From assembly GCA_964408085.1 (NCBI GenBank), contig CAYOYB010000004.1, forward strand, positions 91,397-155,396: a DNA stretch of 64,000 bases, in the 5' to 3' direction. The notes beneath the pieces are model-generated. The model made no database searches. It worked only from the letters and a program-made list of their open reading frames with translations, and had not been told where the DNA came from. This stretch comes from CAJLIR01 sp964408085. GTDB taxonomy: Bacteria > Bacillota_I > Bacilli_A > RF39 > UBA660. Position 1 is the stretch's first letter; every line of letters starts with the position of its first letter. This document shows, piece by piece, positions 1-6,929 of this stretch. The translations under genes and the position numbers were made by a program.

Positions 1-34
1 AAAAACTTAAATAAGTTCCCAGTTCTTGATTTTC

Positions 35-373
35 CTATTTTTTCCCTTTTATAACCTTTTCTAATAACAATCTTTTATCAAAGCCACCATTTTTTTGTTT
101 CTTTCGATCAGCTTCGACAATAATGTCTTCTAAACTAAAACCACTGAATTCAGCCATAGCTCTAATTAATTCTAGTTTATCAGCTAATTCTTTTTTTCTT
201 TTTTCTAATGATTCAGCAGTTTTTACCTCTTCTAGTTCTTCTTGGTCCTTTTTTAATAAATATTCCCAATATTCTTCTGGATTTAAAACTCTTGTAAAAG
301 GTTCTTCTCCATTAGCTCTACAAATATCAGGAATTTTATCACGAACTAATTTATTATAATATACTTTTTCCAT
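35..373 (-). CDS. MazG-like / PRA-PH-fold nucleoside triphosphate pyrophosphohydrolase
   Basis: A 112-residue protein opening with YNKLVRDKIPDIC, the signature of small phosphoribosyl-ATP-pyrophosphohydrolase-like (MazG superfamily) proteins. These are all-alpha enzymes that hydrolyse non-canonical or surplus NTPs. The acidic helix KKDQEELEEVKTAES and the later ELADKLELIRAM segment supply the expected metal-binding Glu/Asp cluster. The ATG start follows a GAGGTG site at suitable spacing. It lies downstream of a Nudix gene on the same strand, so the pair may form a small nucleotide-sanitation group. The exact substrate cannot be read from sequence. Confidence 0.85.
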   Translation of the reverse strand: MEKVYYNKLVRDKIPDICRANGEEPFTRVLNPEEYWEYLLKKDQEELEEVKTAESLEKRKKELADKLELIRAMAEFSGFSLEDIIVEADRKKQKNGGFDKRLLLEKVIKGKK

Positions 374-395
374 TACACACCTCTTATATATTAAG

Positions 396-423
396 ACTCC
401 AAAAATTTGAAGTTTATCTACAT
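396..423. repeat. 28-bp direct repeat, copy 1 (upstream of MazG-like gene)
   Basis: This segment matches 1099-1126 at 27 of 28 bases in the same orientation. The two copies bracket the Nudix gene, 703 bp apart. This copy lies just upstream of the MazG-like gene, and the single mismatch (a for g) damages the hairpin that the other copy forms. Confidence 0.85.
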
Positions 424-473
424 ACGATACTTAAATAATATAGATTTCAAATTTTTACTTCTACTAATCTTTC

Positions 474-1052
474 TTATCTATTTTTTGAATTTAGAATATA
501 AGATAGAAGCATTCCAACTGTCCTATCTTCATGTATTTCATTCTCCTGACACATTCTAATAACTTCATCAAATTCAAACCATGTATAACCATTTATGACC
601 TCATCTTCTTCCAATTTAGGACCAGTTTCAGACTTAATGTATTCTTTTATTTCAAAATAATATAAATCCCAAATTACACCAGCACCATCCTTTGAAACTT
701 TTAAAAGTTTTGGATGAGATATTATCAAGCCAACTTCTTCCAATACTTCTTTTGGAACAGTTTTCAAAACACTATCCATTACTGTATTATTTTTTAAAGC
801 TAATTTATAATCATTAAGAGATTCAAAAACCTTTCCACCAGGTAATCTATAATCCCAACCATTTAATTCATAACGAAATTCTTTTGAAAGTAATATTTGG
901 CTTTTTTCATTTACAATTAAAGCTCTAATTCCTGGTGGACGTCTAACCATATTTCGCCTTATACATTTTACTTGACTATCAATTGTAAATTCCTCTTCTG
1001 TTTCCAAAAATTCAAAAAAACCATTATCAAAGAGAGTTTTTTCTGTTTTCAA
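474..1052 (-). CDS. Nudix hydrolase with extended Nudix box
   Basis: A 192-residue Nudix-fold protein. The box starts at LPGGKVFES and ends in PKEVLEEVGLI, but the gap between the first Gly/Glu part and the REUXEEXGU-like part is longer than the canonical 23-residue box, and the usual Arg is Lys. The beta strands before it (RALIVNEKSQILLSKEFRYE) resemble ADP-ribose/NDP-sugar hydrolases. The start appears to be TTG at 1052, preceded by a GGGAAG site; no better ATG exists nearby. The gene is flanked by 28-bp direct repeats and sits just downstream of tRNA-Trp, suggesting it was inserted there. Substrate unknown. Confidence 0.8.
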   Translation of the reverse strand: MKTEKTLFDNGFFEFLETEEEFTIDSQVKCIRRNMVRRPPGIRALIVNEKSQILLSKEFRYELNGWDYRLPGGKVFESLNDYKLALKNNTVMDSVLKTVPKEVLEEVGLIISHPKLLKVSKDGAGVIWDLYYFEIKEYIKSETGPKLEEDEVINGYTWFEFDEVIRMCQENEIHEDRTVGMLLSYILNSKNR

Positions 1053-1096
1053 CTTATCACTTCCCTAATCAAGATTTTAAACAAAATAATTTATTA

Positions 1097-1118
1097 AAAC
1101 TCCAAAAATTTGGAGTTT
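1097..1118 (-). terminator. Hairpin after tRNA-Trp
   Basis: On the minus strand AAACTCCA pairs with TGGAGTTT around a six-base AT loop, ten bases after the tRNA CCA end, followed by a T-rich stretch. It fits an intrinsic terminator for the tRNA, though the T run is interrupted. Confidence 0.5.
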
Positions 1119-1126
1119 ATCTACAT
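1099..1126. repeat. 28-bp direct repeat, copy 2 (adjacent to tRNA-Trp 3' end)
   Basis: Partner of the copy at 396-423 with one mismatch. It abuts the encoded CCA end of tRNA-Trp (two bases away) and contains the tRNA's terminator-like hairpin. A tRNA-adjacent repeat flanking one gene is what an insertion or tandem duplication at the tRNA would leave. Confidence 0.85.
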
Positions 1127-1127
1127 C

Positions 1128-1201
1128 TGGCAGGGGTGGCAGGAGTTGAACCCACATGAACGGTTTTGGAGACCGTCATTCTACCATTGAATTACACCCC
1201 T
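1128..1201 (-). tRNA. tRNA-Trp (CCA)
   Basis: On the minus strand the acceptor stem AGGGGTG pairs with CACCCCT, followed by discriminator G and an encoded CCA. The D-arm, a CTCCAAA anticodon loop (anticodon CCA) and the T-arm with GGTTCAACTCC are all in place, 74 nt in total. Anticodon CCA reads UGG only. A promoter-like TTGCAA/TACAAT pair with 17-bp spacing lies about 60 bp upstream. No UCA-anticodon Trp tRNA is seen, which agrees with TGA being a stop here. Confidence 0.97.
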
Positions 1202-1260
1202 AATACATTCACTAAATATTTATTTATGAATAAAATATAGAGAAAAATATTAACATAGAT

Positions 1261-1289
1261 ATTGTAACATTGTTATTTTATTTTTGCAA
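1261..1289 (-). promoter_or_regulatory. Promoter of tRNA-Trp
   Basis: Reading leftward, -35 TTGCAA (1284-1289) and -10 TACAAT (1261-1266) are separated by exactly 17 bp. The predicted start is near 1254, giving a leader of about 50 nt before the tRNA. Confidence 0.6.
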
Positions 1290-1336
1290 GTACTTTAATA
1301 ATTTTTCAACATTATTAATAGAGGGGAAGATAACAC

Positions 1337-1762
1337 ATGATTGTAAAATATACAACTAAAGAAAGAGATTTATTAGCAAGATTAATGCGAGCTGAAGCAG
1401 TTGGCGAAGGTAACTTGGGTATGCTAATGGTAGGAAATGTTGGTGTTAATAGAACCATTGCCAGTTGTTTAACATTTAACAACATAAGAACTATATCAGA
1501 AATGATTTATCAAAATCCAGGTGGATTTTCTGGAATAAATAGTCCATTATTTTTTAGTAATCCAACAACACAACAACAAAATTTAGCTGATAGAGTATTA
1601 AAAGGTGAATACTATTATCCAGCTACTAATGCTTTATGGTTTTATGCGCCAAAAACTAACGAAAATTGTAAAAATATTTGGTGGGACCAAGCTTTTGCAG
1701 GAAGATACAAAAACCATTGCTTTTATGAACCATCTGAAGGAGTATGCGTAGAGATACATTAA
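1337..1762 (+). CDS. SleB/CwlJ-type cell-wall hydrolase (Hydrolase_2)
   Basis: A 141-residue single-domain protein matching the Hydrolase_2 fold of SleB/CwlJ spore-cortex-lytic enzymes. The conserved start is ERDLLARLMRAEAVGEGNLG with the catalytic-type Glu in RAEAVGEG. It continues with GNVGVNR and the C-terminal ATNALWFYAP region. No signal peptide or LysM is present, so it is either cytoplasmic until lysis or exported by another route. The start follows an excellent GAGGGGA site. It converges on the disrupted LysM amidase and shares a terminator with it. In a lineage without clear sporulation genes here, the role may be general wall turnover. Confidence 0.85.
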   Translation: MIVKYTTKERDLLARLMRAEAVGEGNLGMLMVGNVGVNRTIASCLTFNNIRTISEMIYQNPGGFSGINSPLFFSNPTTQQQNLADRVLKGEYYYPATNALWFYAPKTNENCKNIWWDQAFAGRYKNHCFYEPSEGVCVEIH

Positions 1763-1819
1763 AAAAACAGTTTTAATATATTCAGATTAATATATCTAAA
1801 TATATCTAACTGTTTTTTT
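1761..1819. terminator. Bidirectional terminator between convergent wall-hydrolase genes
   Basis: AAAAAAACAGTT (1761-1772) pairs with AACTGTTTTTTT (1808-1819). The A and T runs on both sides let it work for the SleB-like gene rightward and the amidase fragment leftward. Confidence 0.7.
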
Positions 1820-2966
1820 ATTTACTAAGTGGAATTCTTAGTGTTTGACCTATACTTAACAAATTACTTTTCAAATTATTATAATTCATTAATTCTTGAG
1901 CAGTATAACCATATCTTCTTCCTATTGAATATAAATTATCTCCTGATTTAACTGTGTATTCAATATAATTTGCTTGATTATTACCAGTATTTGTTGGTAT
2001 CTTTAAAGTTTGACCTATATTTAATAAAGTACTAGTTAAGTTATTATAATCCATTAATTGTTGCGTAGACACACCATATTGTCTTCCAATCGAATATAAA
2101 CTATCACCTGGTTTAACAGTATAATTTATATAATTAACTTGTTCTACATTTGAGGAACTATTAGGTATTTTTATAATCTGACCTATACTTAATAGAGTAC
2201 TATCTAAATTATTATAATCAAGTAAGTCTTGTATTGTAAAACCATATTTTTGACCAATTGAATATAGACTATCGCCACTTTTAACAACATATTCTGTATA
2301 ATTACCAGTAGGCACTTGCTCAGTCGATGCTATTGGTATTCTTAGTGTTTGACCAATTTGTAATATATCACTAGTTAAATTATTATAATTTTTAAGTTCT
2401 TGTACAGTTAAATCATTTTTTTGCGCTATGCTATATAAACTATCTCCTGCTTTAACAGTATAATTTATATAATTCTTTGGTTCAGTATCTGTACTAGACA
2501 TTCCTGGAATTTTTAATCGTTGACCTATACTTAATGTATTATTAGTTAAGTTATTAGCATTTTTTAATTCATCAACAGTAATATCATATTTTTTAGCTAT
2601 ACTCCAAAGACTATCACCACTTTTAACCGTATAATAATCTGAAGAACTTGGGTTTTTAATGTTTTTGTATTCTAATATAGCATCAACTACTGCTTGAGCA
2701 TATTTTTTATAATCATTTTTTAGTTGATTAACATCATCGCCTGTACTATCAAGAAAACCATACTCAACTAAAACGGGTTCAGTTACACCAGTATTACGAT
2801 GAATAAAATAATAATCCTTTGATGTATCTGATGGTAATCTTCTTTGATAAGATTTACGTATATTTTGACCAGATTTTTCTAATTCATCTAAAATTAAATC
2901 TGCAAGTTCATTTGTATTTCGAAGTGCATAAACTACTTCAGCACCATCACCACCTCGTGGGTTCAT
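1818..2966 (-). pseudogene. C-terminal half of CwlC-like amidase with five LysM repeats, split by the mobile element
   Basis: Residues from GGDGAEVV to about 100 are the C-terminal half of an Amidase_3 (N-acetylmuramoyl-L-alanine amidase) domain, including the catalytic Glu in PVLVEYGFLD. Five LysM repeats follow, each with a GDSLYSI-like core and an IGQ..KIP end. The N-terminal half carrying the zinc site is missing and lies 15.4 kb away at 18360-18624. The first four codons of this frame (MNPR) come from the mobile element. Joining the halves at the CACCTC core gives one in-frame protein of about 465 residues. As it stands the fragment lacks the metal site and should be inactive as an amidase; it could still bind peptidoglycan if made. 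Confidence 0.93.
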
Positions 2967-2977
2967 TTACCATTGTT
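2951..2977. promoter_or_regulatory. attL of the serine-integrase element
   Basis: The core CACCTC (2951-2956) is the host/element junction inside the amidase reading frame. It is followed inside the element by the arm GTTCATTTACCATTGTT (2961-2977). The same arm, inverted and with one mismatch, flanks the core at the right end (18339-18355). Host amidase codons run right up to the core. Confidence 0.88.
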
Positions 2978-3033
2978 CATTATTTACTTTTGTTCCACAT
3001 ATGTTTATTTTGCGGTTCAAAAGTAAAATAACT

Positions 3034-3924
3034 TTAATTTTCTTTCACTTTATATTTTTCTAAAAGTTCTTCTCTATGTGAATAAATTTGATTAAGTGAT
3101 AATTTAGCAAGCAAATCATTCAATTTTATAACTTCTTCATCATCAATTGTAACAACATCTTTATCTGGATATTCTTCTTGTTTGGAAATCATTATTGCCA
3201 AAGATGGAGAAATTGGGTAATATAGTTCTAATTTATCCGGTATGCCATCGAAATCACCATGAAAATTAATTGCTGGCTGATCTGAAGTAATAAAATTATC
3301 ATTTTTACTTTTTAATAAACAAACTTGATAATTTTTTTCATATAAATATAAGCCTATCTTAAATGCTATACTATGGCGAATTAAAATCCATACATTTTCC
3401 CCTCTAATATCAGGATCTTTTAATTTTAAACACATATTTTTAGTATTTTCTTTTATTTTTTTCGTTCGACAATATTGTTCAGCAATTGCATGAAAGAATT
3501 GTATAGAATTACTTTTTTCTTCTAAAAAAGAAAAATCTTTTTTATATAAAAAATCTAACATTGGATTTAATCTATCTTCTACTATACAATTAAAAAATGA
3601 CTCTTCACTTTGTTTAGCAAAATCTATTATTTCATCTCGTTTTACACAACTTTTATAATTATATGCTTCTTTTAATTTCTCGTTAAACTGTTGATATAAA
3701 AGCATTAGCTTTTCGCAACCATTTTCTGCAAAATACTTTCCAATTTCAATTTCTTTATCTGTACATGGTATAAACTTATAAAAATTATTTTCTTGACCAA
3801 TATTCATTATATTTGTTTTAAATATTTTCTTCTTTTCTCTAAGACAATATATCATTTCTTTAGTAGACCATTTTCTTAAATACTTTCTATAAACATAATG
3901 TGGATGTTTTGTAATACTTGTCAC
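3034..3924 (-). CDS. DUF4238 family protein
   Basis: A 296-residue protein with the DUF4238 pattern: an N-terminal HPHYVYRKYLRKW segment (family form HYVPQFYLKNF) and a later FITSDQPAIN followed by YYPISPSLAIMI and QIYSHREELL. The function of the family is not established; members often occur in mobile and defence loci. The start is GTG at 3924, nine bases after an AGGTG site; no ATG fits. It lies between the recombinase gene and attL, transcribed leftward 27 bp after the recombinase, so it is probably cotranscribed with it as cargo. Confidence 0.75.
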   Translation of the reverse strand: MTSITKHPHYVYRKYLRKWSTKEMIYCLREKKKIFKTNIMNIGQENNFYKFIPCTDKEIEIGKYFAENGCEKLMLLYQQFNEKLKEAYNYKSCVKRDEIIDFAKQSEESFFNCIVEDRLNPMLDFLYKKDFSFLEEKSNSIQFFHAIAEQYCRTKKIKENTKNMCLKLKDPDIRGENVWILIRHSIAFKIGLYLYEKNYQVCLLKSKNDNFITSDQPAINFHGDFDGIPDKLELYYPISPSLAIMISKQEEYPDKDVVTIDDEEVIKLNDLLAKLSLNQIYSHREELLEKYKVKEN

Positions 3925-3951
3925 TAGATAATCACCTATATATATTATACA

Positions 3952-5607
3952 TTATTTTTTTCCTTTTCTACCATAAGGATTTCTCGCTAAATTTCTATTT
4001 TCATATTTAAAATTTATTTCTAGAGCTATATCATATTTATATTTGATAGTAATATTTCTATCTTTATCAATCACTATTCTATCGACTAAAGTATCTATCA
4101 ATTCTTTTTTAGGTTTATTTAAATCCAATAGTTTTTTAATCTTTTTTGTATAATTTGGTAAAATACTACTTTTGTTTTTAATTTTATATTTTTTTACTTG
4201 TTCATTTTCAATACTTTCATTTATTTGTTTTAGTTTATTTTCTGATTCGCTTGCTAATACCTTATAAGTGTCTGCTGAAATTACCCCATCACATCTATCG
4301 TTATATAGAGTTGTTAACATATTTGTTATTTTATCTTTTTCAATCTGTAATTCTTTAATAACTTTATCTATATCAGTTGTTTCTTTATGAATATTTTTAA
4401 CAACTTCATTATTTAATTCATTTACATCAAGTTCTTTAATTAATTTAGATACTGATTTATTTATTTGTTCCAATATTTGTTCTTCTAAATAATTATATGG
4501 ATAAAAATGTGAATAACATCTTCCTCTTATTGGATCTCTAGAATATCTATTACAATTAACAGACCAATAATCTAACTTTTTTCTATAAAGAACTGTTAGC
4601 CTATTTTGACACTCTTTACAAAATAATTTCCCTTCTAACAATCTTTTTTCCCTATTTGTCTTAACTTCATAATTTCTAGTATTTCGCTTTCTTAAAGTAT
4701 TAACATATTTAAAAGTCTCTTTATCAACTAATGCCTCATGGGTATTTTCTACAATAATCCATAATTTTTCGTCTAAAGTTATTTTTTTCTTTGATTTATA
4801 ATTCACTTTTGTTTGAGTATGCTGAATCATATCACCAGTATATATTCTGTTACACAAGATTTTTTTTACTGTAGAAATATTCCAGTTATCTCTATCTATT
4901 AATCTTGATGAATAATTAGTTTTTTTATAACCGCTTGGTGTAACAATATTTTCTTTATTTAATCTATTTGCTATTTCAGTTGGTCCAATTCCTTCTGCAC
5001 GCCAGTTAAATATATTTTTTACTATAGGAGCAGTTTCAGGATTAGGGATCAAATGTCCTTTATCTTTTGGATCTCTCATATAACCAAAGCAAGGTAGACT
5101 ACCAACAAATTTTCCATTTTTTCTTTTTTCATTCAAAACATTTCTAATTTTAATAGAATTTTGTTTACTATAATAATCATTACAAGCAATTATAAATGTT
5201 GATGAATCGTTACTAGCTTGATTTTTAAAACTATCATATGACTCAAGTATAGATATAAATCTTACACTATTTTCTGGGAAAAATGTTTCAATATAATAAC
5301 CTGTCATAACATGATCTCTACCAAGTCTAGATAAATCTTTAACTATTACACAATTTATCTTTTTTTGTTTTATATCTTCTATCATTTTTTGAAATCCAGG
5401 TCTATCAAAATCTGTACCAGAATATCCATCATCAACATATTCTTCAACTAAATTAAATGCATTATTCTTAACATAACTTCTCAATAATTCTTTTTGATTA
5501 ATTACACTTTCACTATCAGATTCATATTTTTTATCTTTATCTTCTTGAGATAATCTTATATAGATTCCAACATTGAAATCCATTCCAGCTAAGTAAGTAT
5601 TATACAT
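3952..5607 (-). CDS. Large serine recombinase (integrase) of the element
   Basis: A 551-residue large serine recombinase. The resolvase catalytic domain (about 12-160) has YIRLSQEDKD with the nucleophilic Ser, VDDGYSGTDFDRPGFQKM, and VKDLSRLGRDHV with catalytic arginines. The recombinase domain (about 185-300) follows, then a zinc ribbon with GKLFCKECQNRL and a later Cys in CNRYSRDPIRGRCYSH, and a coiled coil from about 385 to 470. Size and order fit Tn5397 TndX/phage integrase types. The ATG follows a GGAGG site. It lies 1 kb from attL, as usual for such integrases, and presumably acts on the CACCTC-core sites; excision normally needs a directionality factor, for which small upstream proteins are candidates. 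Confidence 0.96.
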   Translation of the reverse strand: MYNTYLAGMDFNVGIYIRLSQEDKDKKYESDSESVINQKELLRSYVKNNAFNLVEEYVDDGYSGTDFDRPGFQKMIEDIKQKKINCVIVKDLSRLGRDHVMTGYYIETFFPENSVRFISILESYDSFKNQASNDSSTFIIACNDYYSKQNSIKIRNVLNEKRKNGKFVGSLPCFGYMRDPKDKGHLIPNPETAPIVKNIFNWRAEGIGPTEIANRLNKENIVTPSGYKKTNYSSRLIDRDNWNISTVKKILCNRIYTGDMIQHTQTKVNYKSKKKITLDEKLWIIVENTHEALVDKETFKYVNTLRKRNTRNYEVKTNREKRLLEGKLFCKECQNRLTVLYRKKLDYWSVNCNRYSRDPIRGRCYSHFYPYNYLEEQILEQINKSVSKLIKELDVNELNNEVVKNIHKETTDIDKVIKELQIEKDKITNMLTTLYNDRCDGVISADTYKVLASESENKLKQINESIENEQVKKYKIKNKSSILPNYTKKIKKLLDLNKPKKELIDTLVDRIVIDKDRNITIKYKYDIALEINFKYENRNLARNPYGRKGKK

Positions 5608-5685
5608 TCATTCCTCCAATCATCTTACTTAATTGGGTATTAAGACAATTTAATAATAACGCGATATTAAAAAAATTGCAATACA

Positions 5686-5769
5686 TCATTTTTTAATTTC
5701 TTCATCTTTTTTTATCTCTTCGATAAGATATTTTAAAATAAGATCTTTAAACTTAATTTCATTATTCAT
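5686..5769 (-). CDS. 27-residue small protein upstream of the integrase
   Basis: A 27-codon frame (MNNEIKFKDLILKYLIEEIK and a charged end) with an AGGTG site eight bases before its ATG and a TGA stop. It lies between the 63-aa gene and the integrase, all leftward. It would form one amphipathic helix. A recombination directionality factor or small regulator is possible, but nothing beyond position and a good ribosome site supports this. Confidence 0.4.
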   Translation of the reverse strand: MNNEIKFKDLILKYLIEEIKKDEEIKK

Positions 5770-5850
5770 AACAACACCTATTTAAAGTTATGTTATAATT
5801 TCTAATTTTATTATCCTTCATTTTTTCAACCCCCTTGGTTTCAAATAAAA

Positions 5851-5878
5851 AACTATCAGTTCCTTTTCACCAATAGTT
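5851..5878 (-). terminator. Possible terminator after the 63-aa gene
   Basis: Leftward, AACTAT and ATAGTT enclose a short interior and are followed by TTTTATT. The stem is short (six clear pairs), so it may only attenuate transcription toward the integrase. Confidence 0.35.
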
Positions 5879-5879
5879 A

Positions 5880-6071
5880 TTAAATATTAACTTTATTTTT
5901 TATAAGCTCATTCTTTTTTATATCAGTATCATCAAAAAGATTCTTTTCTTCTCTTATAATGTATTTAAAACACTTCCTATTAAACATGTCTTTTAATCTT
6001 TCTTCGTTTAGATTTGGTTTATTAGTTTTAAATTCGTATGTAATCACATAATTAACTTTTCTTTTTTTCAT
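5880..6071 (-). CDS. 63-residue charged protein, unknown
   Basis: A 63-residue, lysine- and asparagine-rich protein starting MKKRKVNYVITYEFKTNKPN, after a strong GGCGGAG site. A promoter with 17-bp spacing sits directly upstream (6092-6120). The N-terminal beta-strand (VNYVITYEF) followed by a helix resembles small proteins commonly found next to serine integrases in Firmicute elements. I do not recognise a family. Position suggests a role in control or direction of recombination; that is inference. Confidence 0.65.
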   Translation of the reverse strand: MKKRKVNYVITYEFKTNKPNLNEERLKDMFNRKCFKYIIREEKNLFDDTDIKKNELIKNKVNI

Positions 6072-6091
6072 TTTCTCCGCCTTTCACCAAA

Positions 6092-6120
6092 ATTGTAACG
6101 CACTTATAAAAATATGTCAG
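6092..6120 (-). promoter_or_regulatory. Promoter for the 63-aa/integrase genes
   Basis: Leftward -35 CTGACA (6115-6120) and -10 TACAAT (6092-6097) with a 17-bp spacer. The predicted start is about 14 nt before the ATG at 6071. Confidence 0.65.
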
Positions 6121-6139
6121 CAGTAAATTAAATGCTCAA

Positions 6140-6310
6140 TTACTTATCATTTCTAATAACTACTTCAAGATTTTTATAGATATATTCTTTTAACAATGAT
6201 TCCATTGCAAATTGAAATGTAACTTTATTATTAGATAATACTTTTTGAATTGCTTTCTCAGTATTACTATCTATCCTAAATTTCTTTTGTATAGTTTTAT
6301 TTGCTCTCAT
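6140..6310 (-). CDS. 56-residue ribbon-helix-helix-like DNA-binding protein
   Basis: A 56-codon frame, MRANKTIQKKFRIDSNTEKA to KNLEVVIRNDK, with an ideal AGGAGG site seven bases before the ATG. The pattern of a short beta-strand (TIQKKFRID) and two helices is that of Arc/MetJ-type ribbon-helix-helix proteins encoded by plasmids and integrative elements. Twin 19-bp palindromic sites lie 190-250 bp upstream and are the natural candidates for its operator. It heads the leftward set of small genes and integrase, so a repressor of integration/excision genes is the likely role. The call rests on pattern only. Confidence 0.7.
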   Translation of the reverse strand: MRANKTIQKKFRIDSNTEKAIQKVLSNNKVTFQFAMESLLKEYIYKNLEVVIRNDK

Positions 6311-6665
6311 ATAAACATCCTCCTTTCTATAATTTTGGTACCGTCTTTATATTCTTATAGATATAAAAATAAAAATATTTTTAAACTAAAATTAAAGCAG
6401 GATAAATCTTGTTTACAAACAACTAGCCAGTGTCTAGTTTATCCTTATTTTATAAGAGATTTCAAAATTGCAAAGTGTAAACATTTTTCATATTTGTTAT
6501 ACAATTGTATACATCATAATCCTTATTTTATAAAGGGTGTTATACACTCGTATACATTTTTTTAATACGAAATATTTCATTTTTGATACATAAATAATAA
6601 TTTTTGTAAAAAAATTTGGTACCAGAATTATATATTTTTTAAGGGGCAATTTTGAATACAAAAAA
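6311..6665. other. Non-coding control region of the element
   Basis: No convincing gene is present in these 355 bp; rightward frames here lack a ribosome site and cover palindromes. It holds a 15-bp direct repeat (6441-6455 and 6519-6533), two 19-bp near-palindromes (6496-6514, 6539-6557) and a short AACTAG...CTAGTT inverted repeat (6421-6440). Leftward -10-like TATAAA/TATAAC sequences occur among them. The layout suits a regulated promoter region upstream of the ribbon-helix-helix gene. Confidence 0.55.
6496..6557. repeat. Paired operator-like 19-bp repeats
   Basis: GTTATACA-ATT-GTATACAT (6496-6514) and GTTATACA-CTC-GTATACAT (6539-6557) match at 16 of 19 bases and start 43 bp apart, four helical turns. 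Each is nearly palindromic, as expected for a dimeric repressor. The ten bases ATACAATTGT of the first site recur between the -35 and -10 of the promoter at 6725-6752. Confidence 0.6.
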
Positions 6666-6690
6666 CACCAACAAGAATAGCTTGCTGGTG
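6660..6690 (-). terminator. Terminator downstream of dndA
   Basis: CACCAGCAAG and CTTGTTGGTG pair (one G-U-type mismatch) around a five-base loop and are followed leftward by six T. It is the strongest hairpin in the region and lies 240 bp past the dndA stop codon; it may end the dnd operon and also the short transcript from the promoter at 6725-6752. Confidence 0.8.
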
Positions 6691-6719
6691 CAATAAATTT
6701 TACAATTATTTCGTATTCT
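6660..6719 (-). ncRNA. Candidate ~60-nt small RNA
   Basis: A good leftward promoter (6725-6752) is followed after about 30 bases by the strong terminator at 6666-6690, with no reading frame between. The predicted RNA is about 58-60 nt, most of it the hairpin. It could be a small regulatory RNA or a leader ended by attenuation. Only promoter and terminator support it. Confidence 0.35.
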
Positions 6720-6724
6720 ACTAT

Positions 6725-6752
6725 ATTGTAACATACAATTGTTGAAAGTCAA
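6725..6752 (-). promoter_or_regulatory. Promoter with operator-like spacer
   Basis: Leftward -35 TTGACT (6747-6752) and -10 TACAAT (6725-6730) with a 16-bp spacer. The spacer contains ATACAATTGT on the plus strand, shared with the operator-like site at 6496-6514. Confidence 0.6.
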
Positions 6753-6929
6753 TAAGGAAAAAATGTTGGATAAATAACTGCAAAAATCTCTGATTAAAAT
6801 CTAATTAAGCCTTATAAATACTGCATTTTCCTAAATAGATACTTTAATGGATATTTGCCTATTTACAATAACAAATAATTTTTTTATACCAATAATTTAT
6901 AAAAATGCGACTACATTTTTTAATATTTA

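Noticed and set aside
1128..1201. Possible reassigned UGA code, as in mycoplasmas
   Set aside because: Only tRNA-Trp(CCA) is present and conserved Trp positions use TGG, while TGA ends several genes; the standard code fits.
2819..3031. Plus-strand 70-codon frame across attL
   Set aside because: Antisense to the amidase fragment, His-run composition and no ribosome site.
6421..6557. Origin of transfer or plasmid replication iterons
   Set aside because: Palindromes and repeats exist, but no relaxase, Rep or conjugation gene is in the element; an operator region explains them better.
6245..6565. Plus-strand frame of 106 codons in the control region
   Set aside because: No ribosome site, and it runs antisense to the ribbon-helix-helix gene and across palindromes; a shadow frame.
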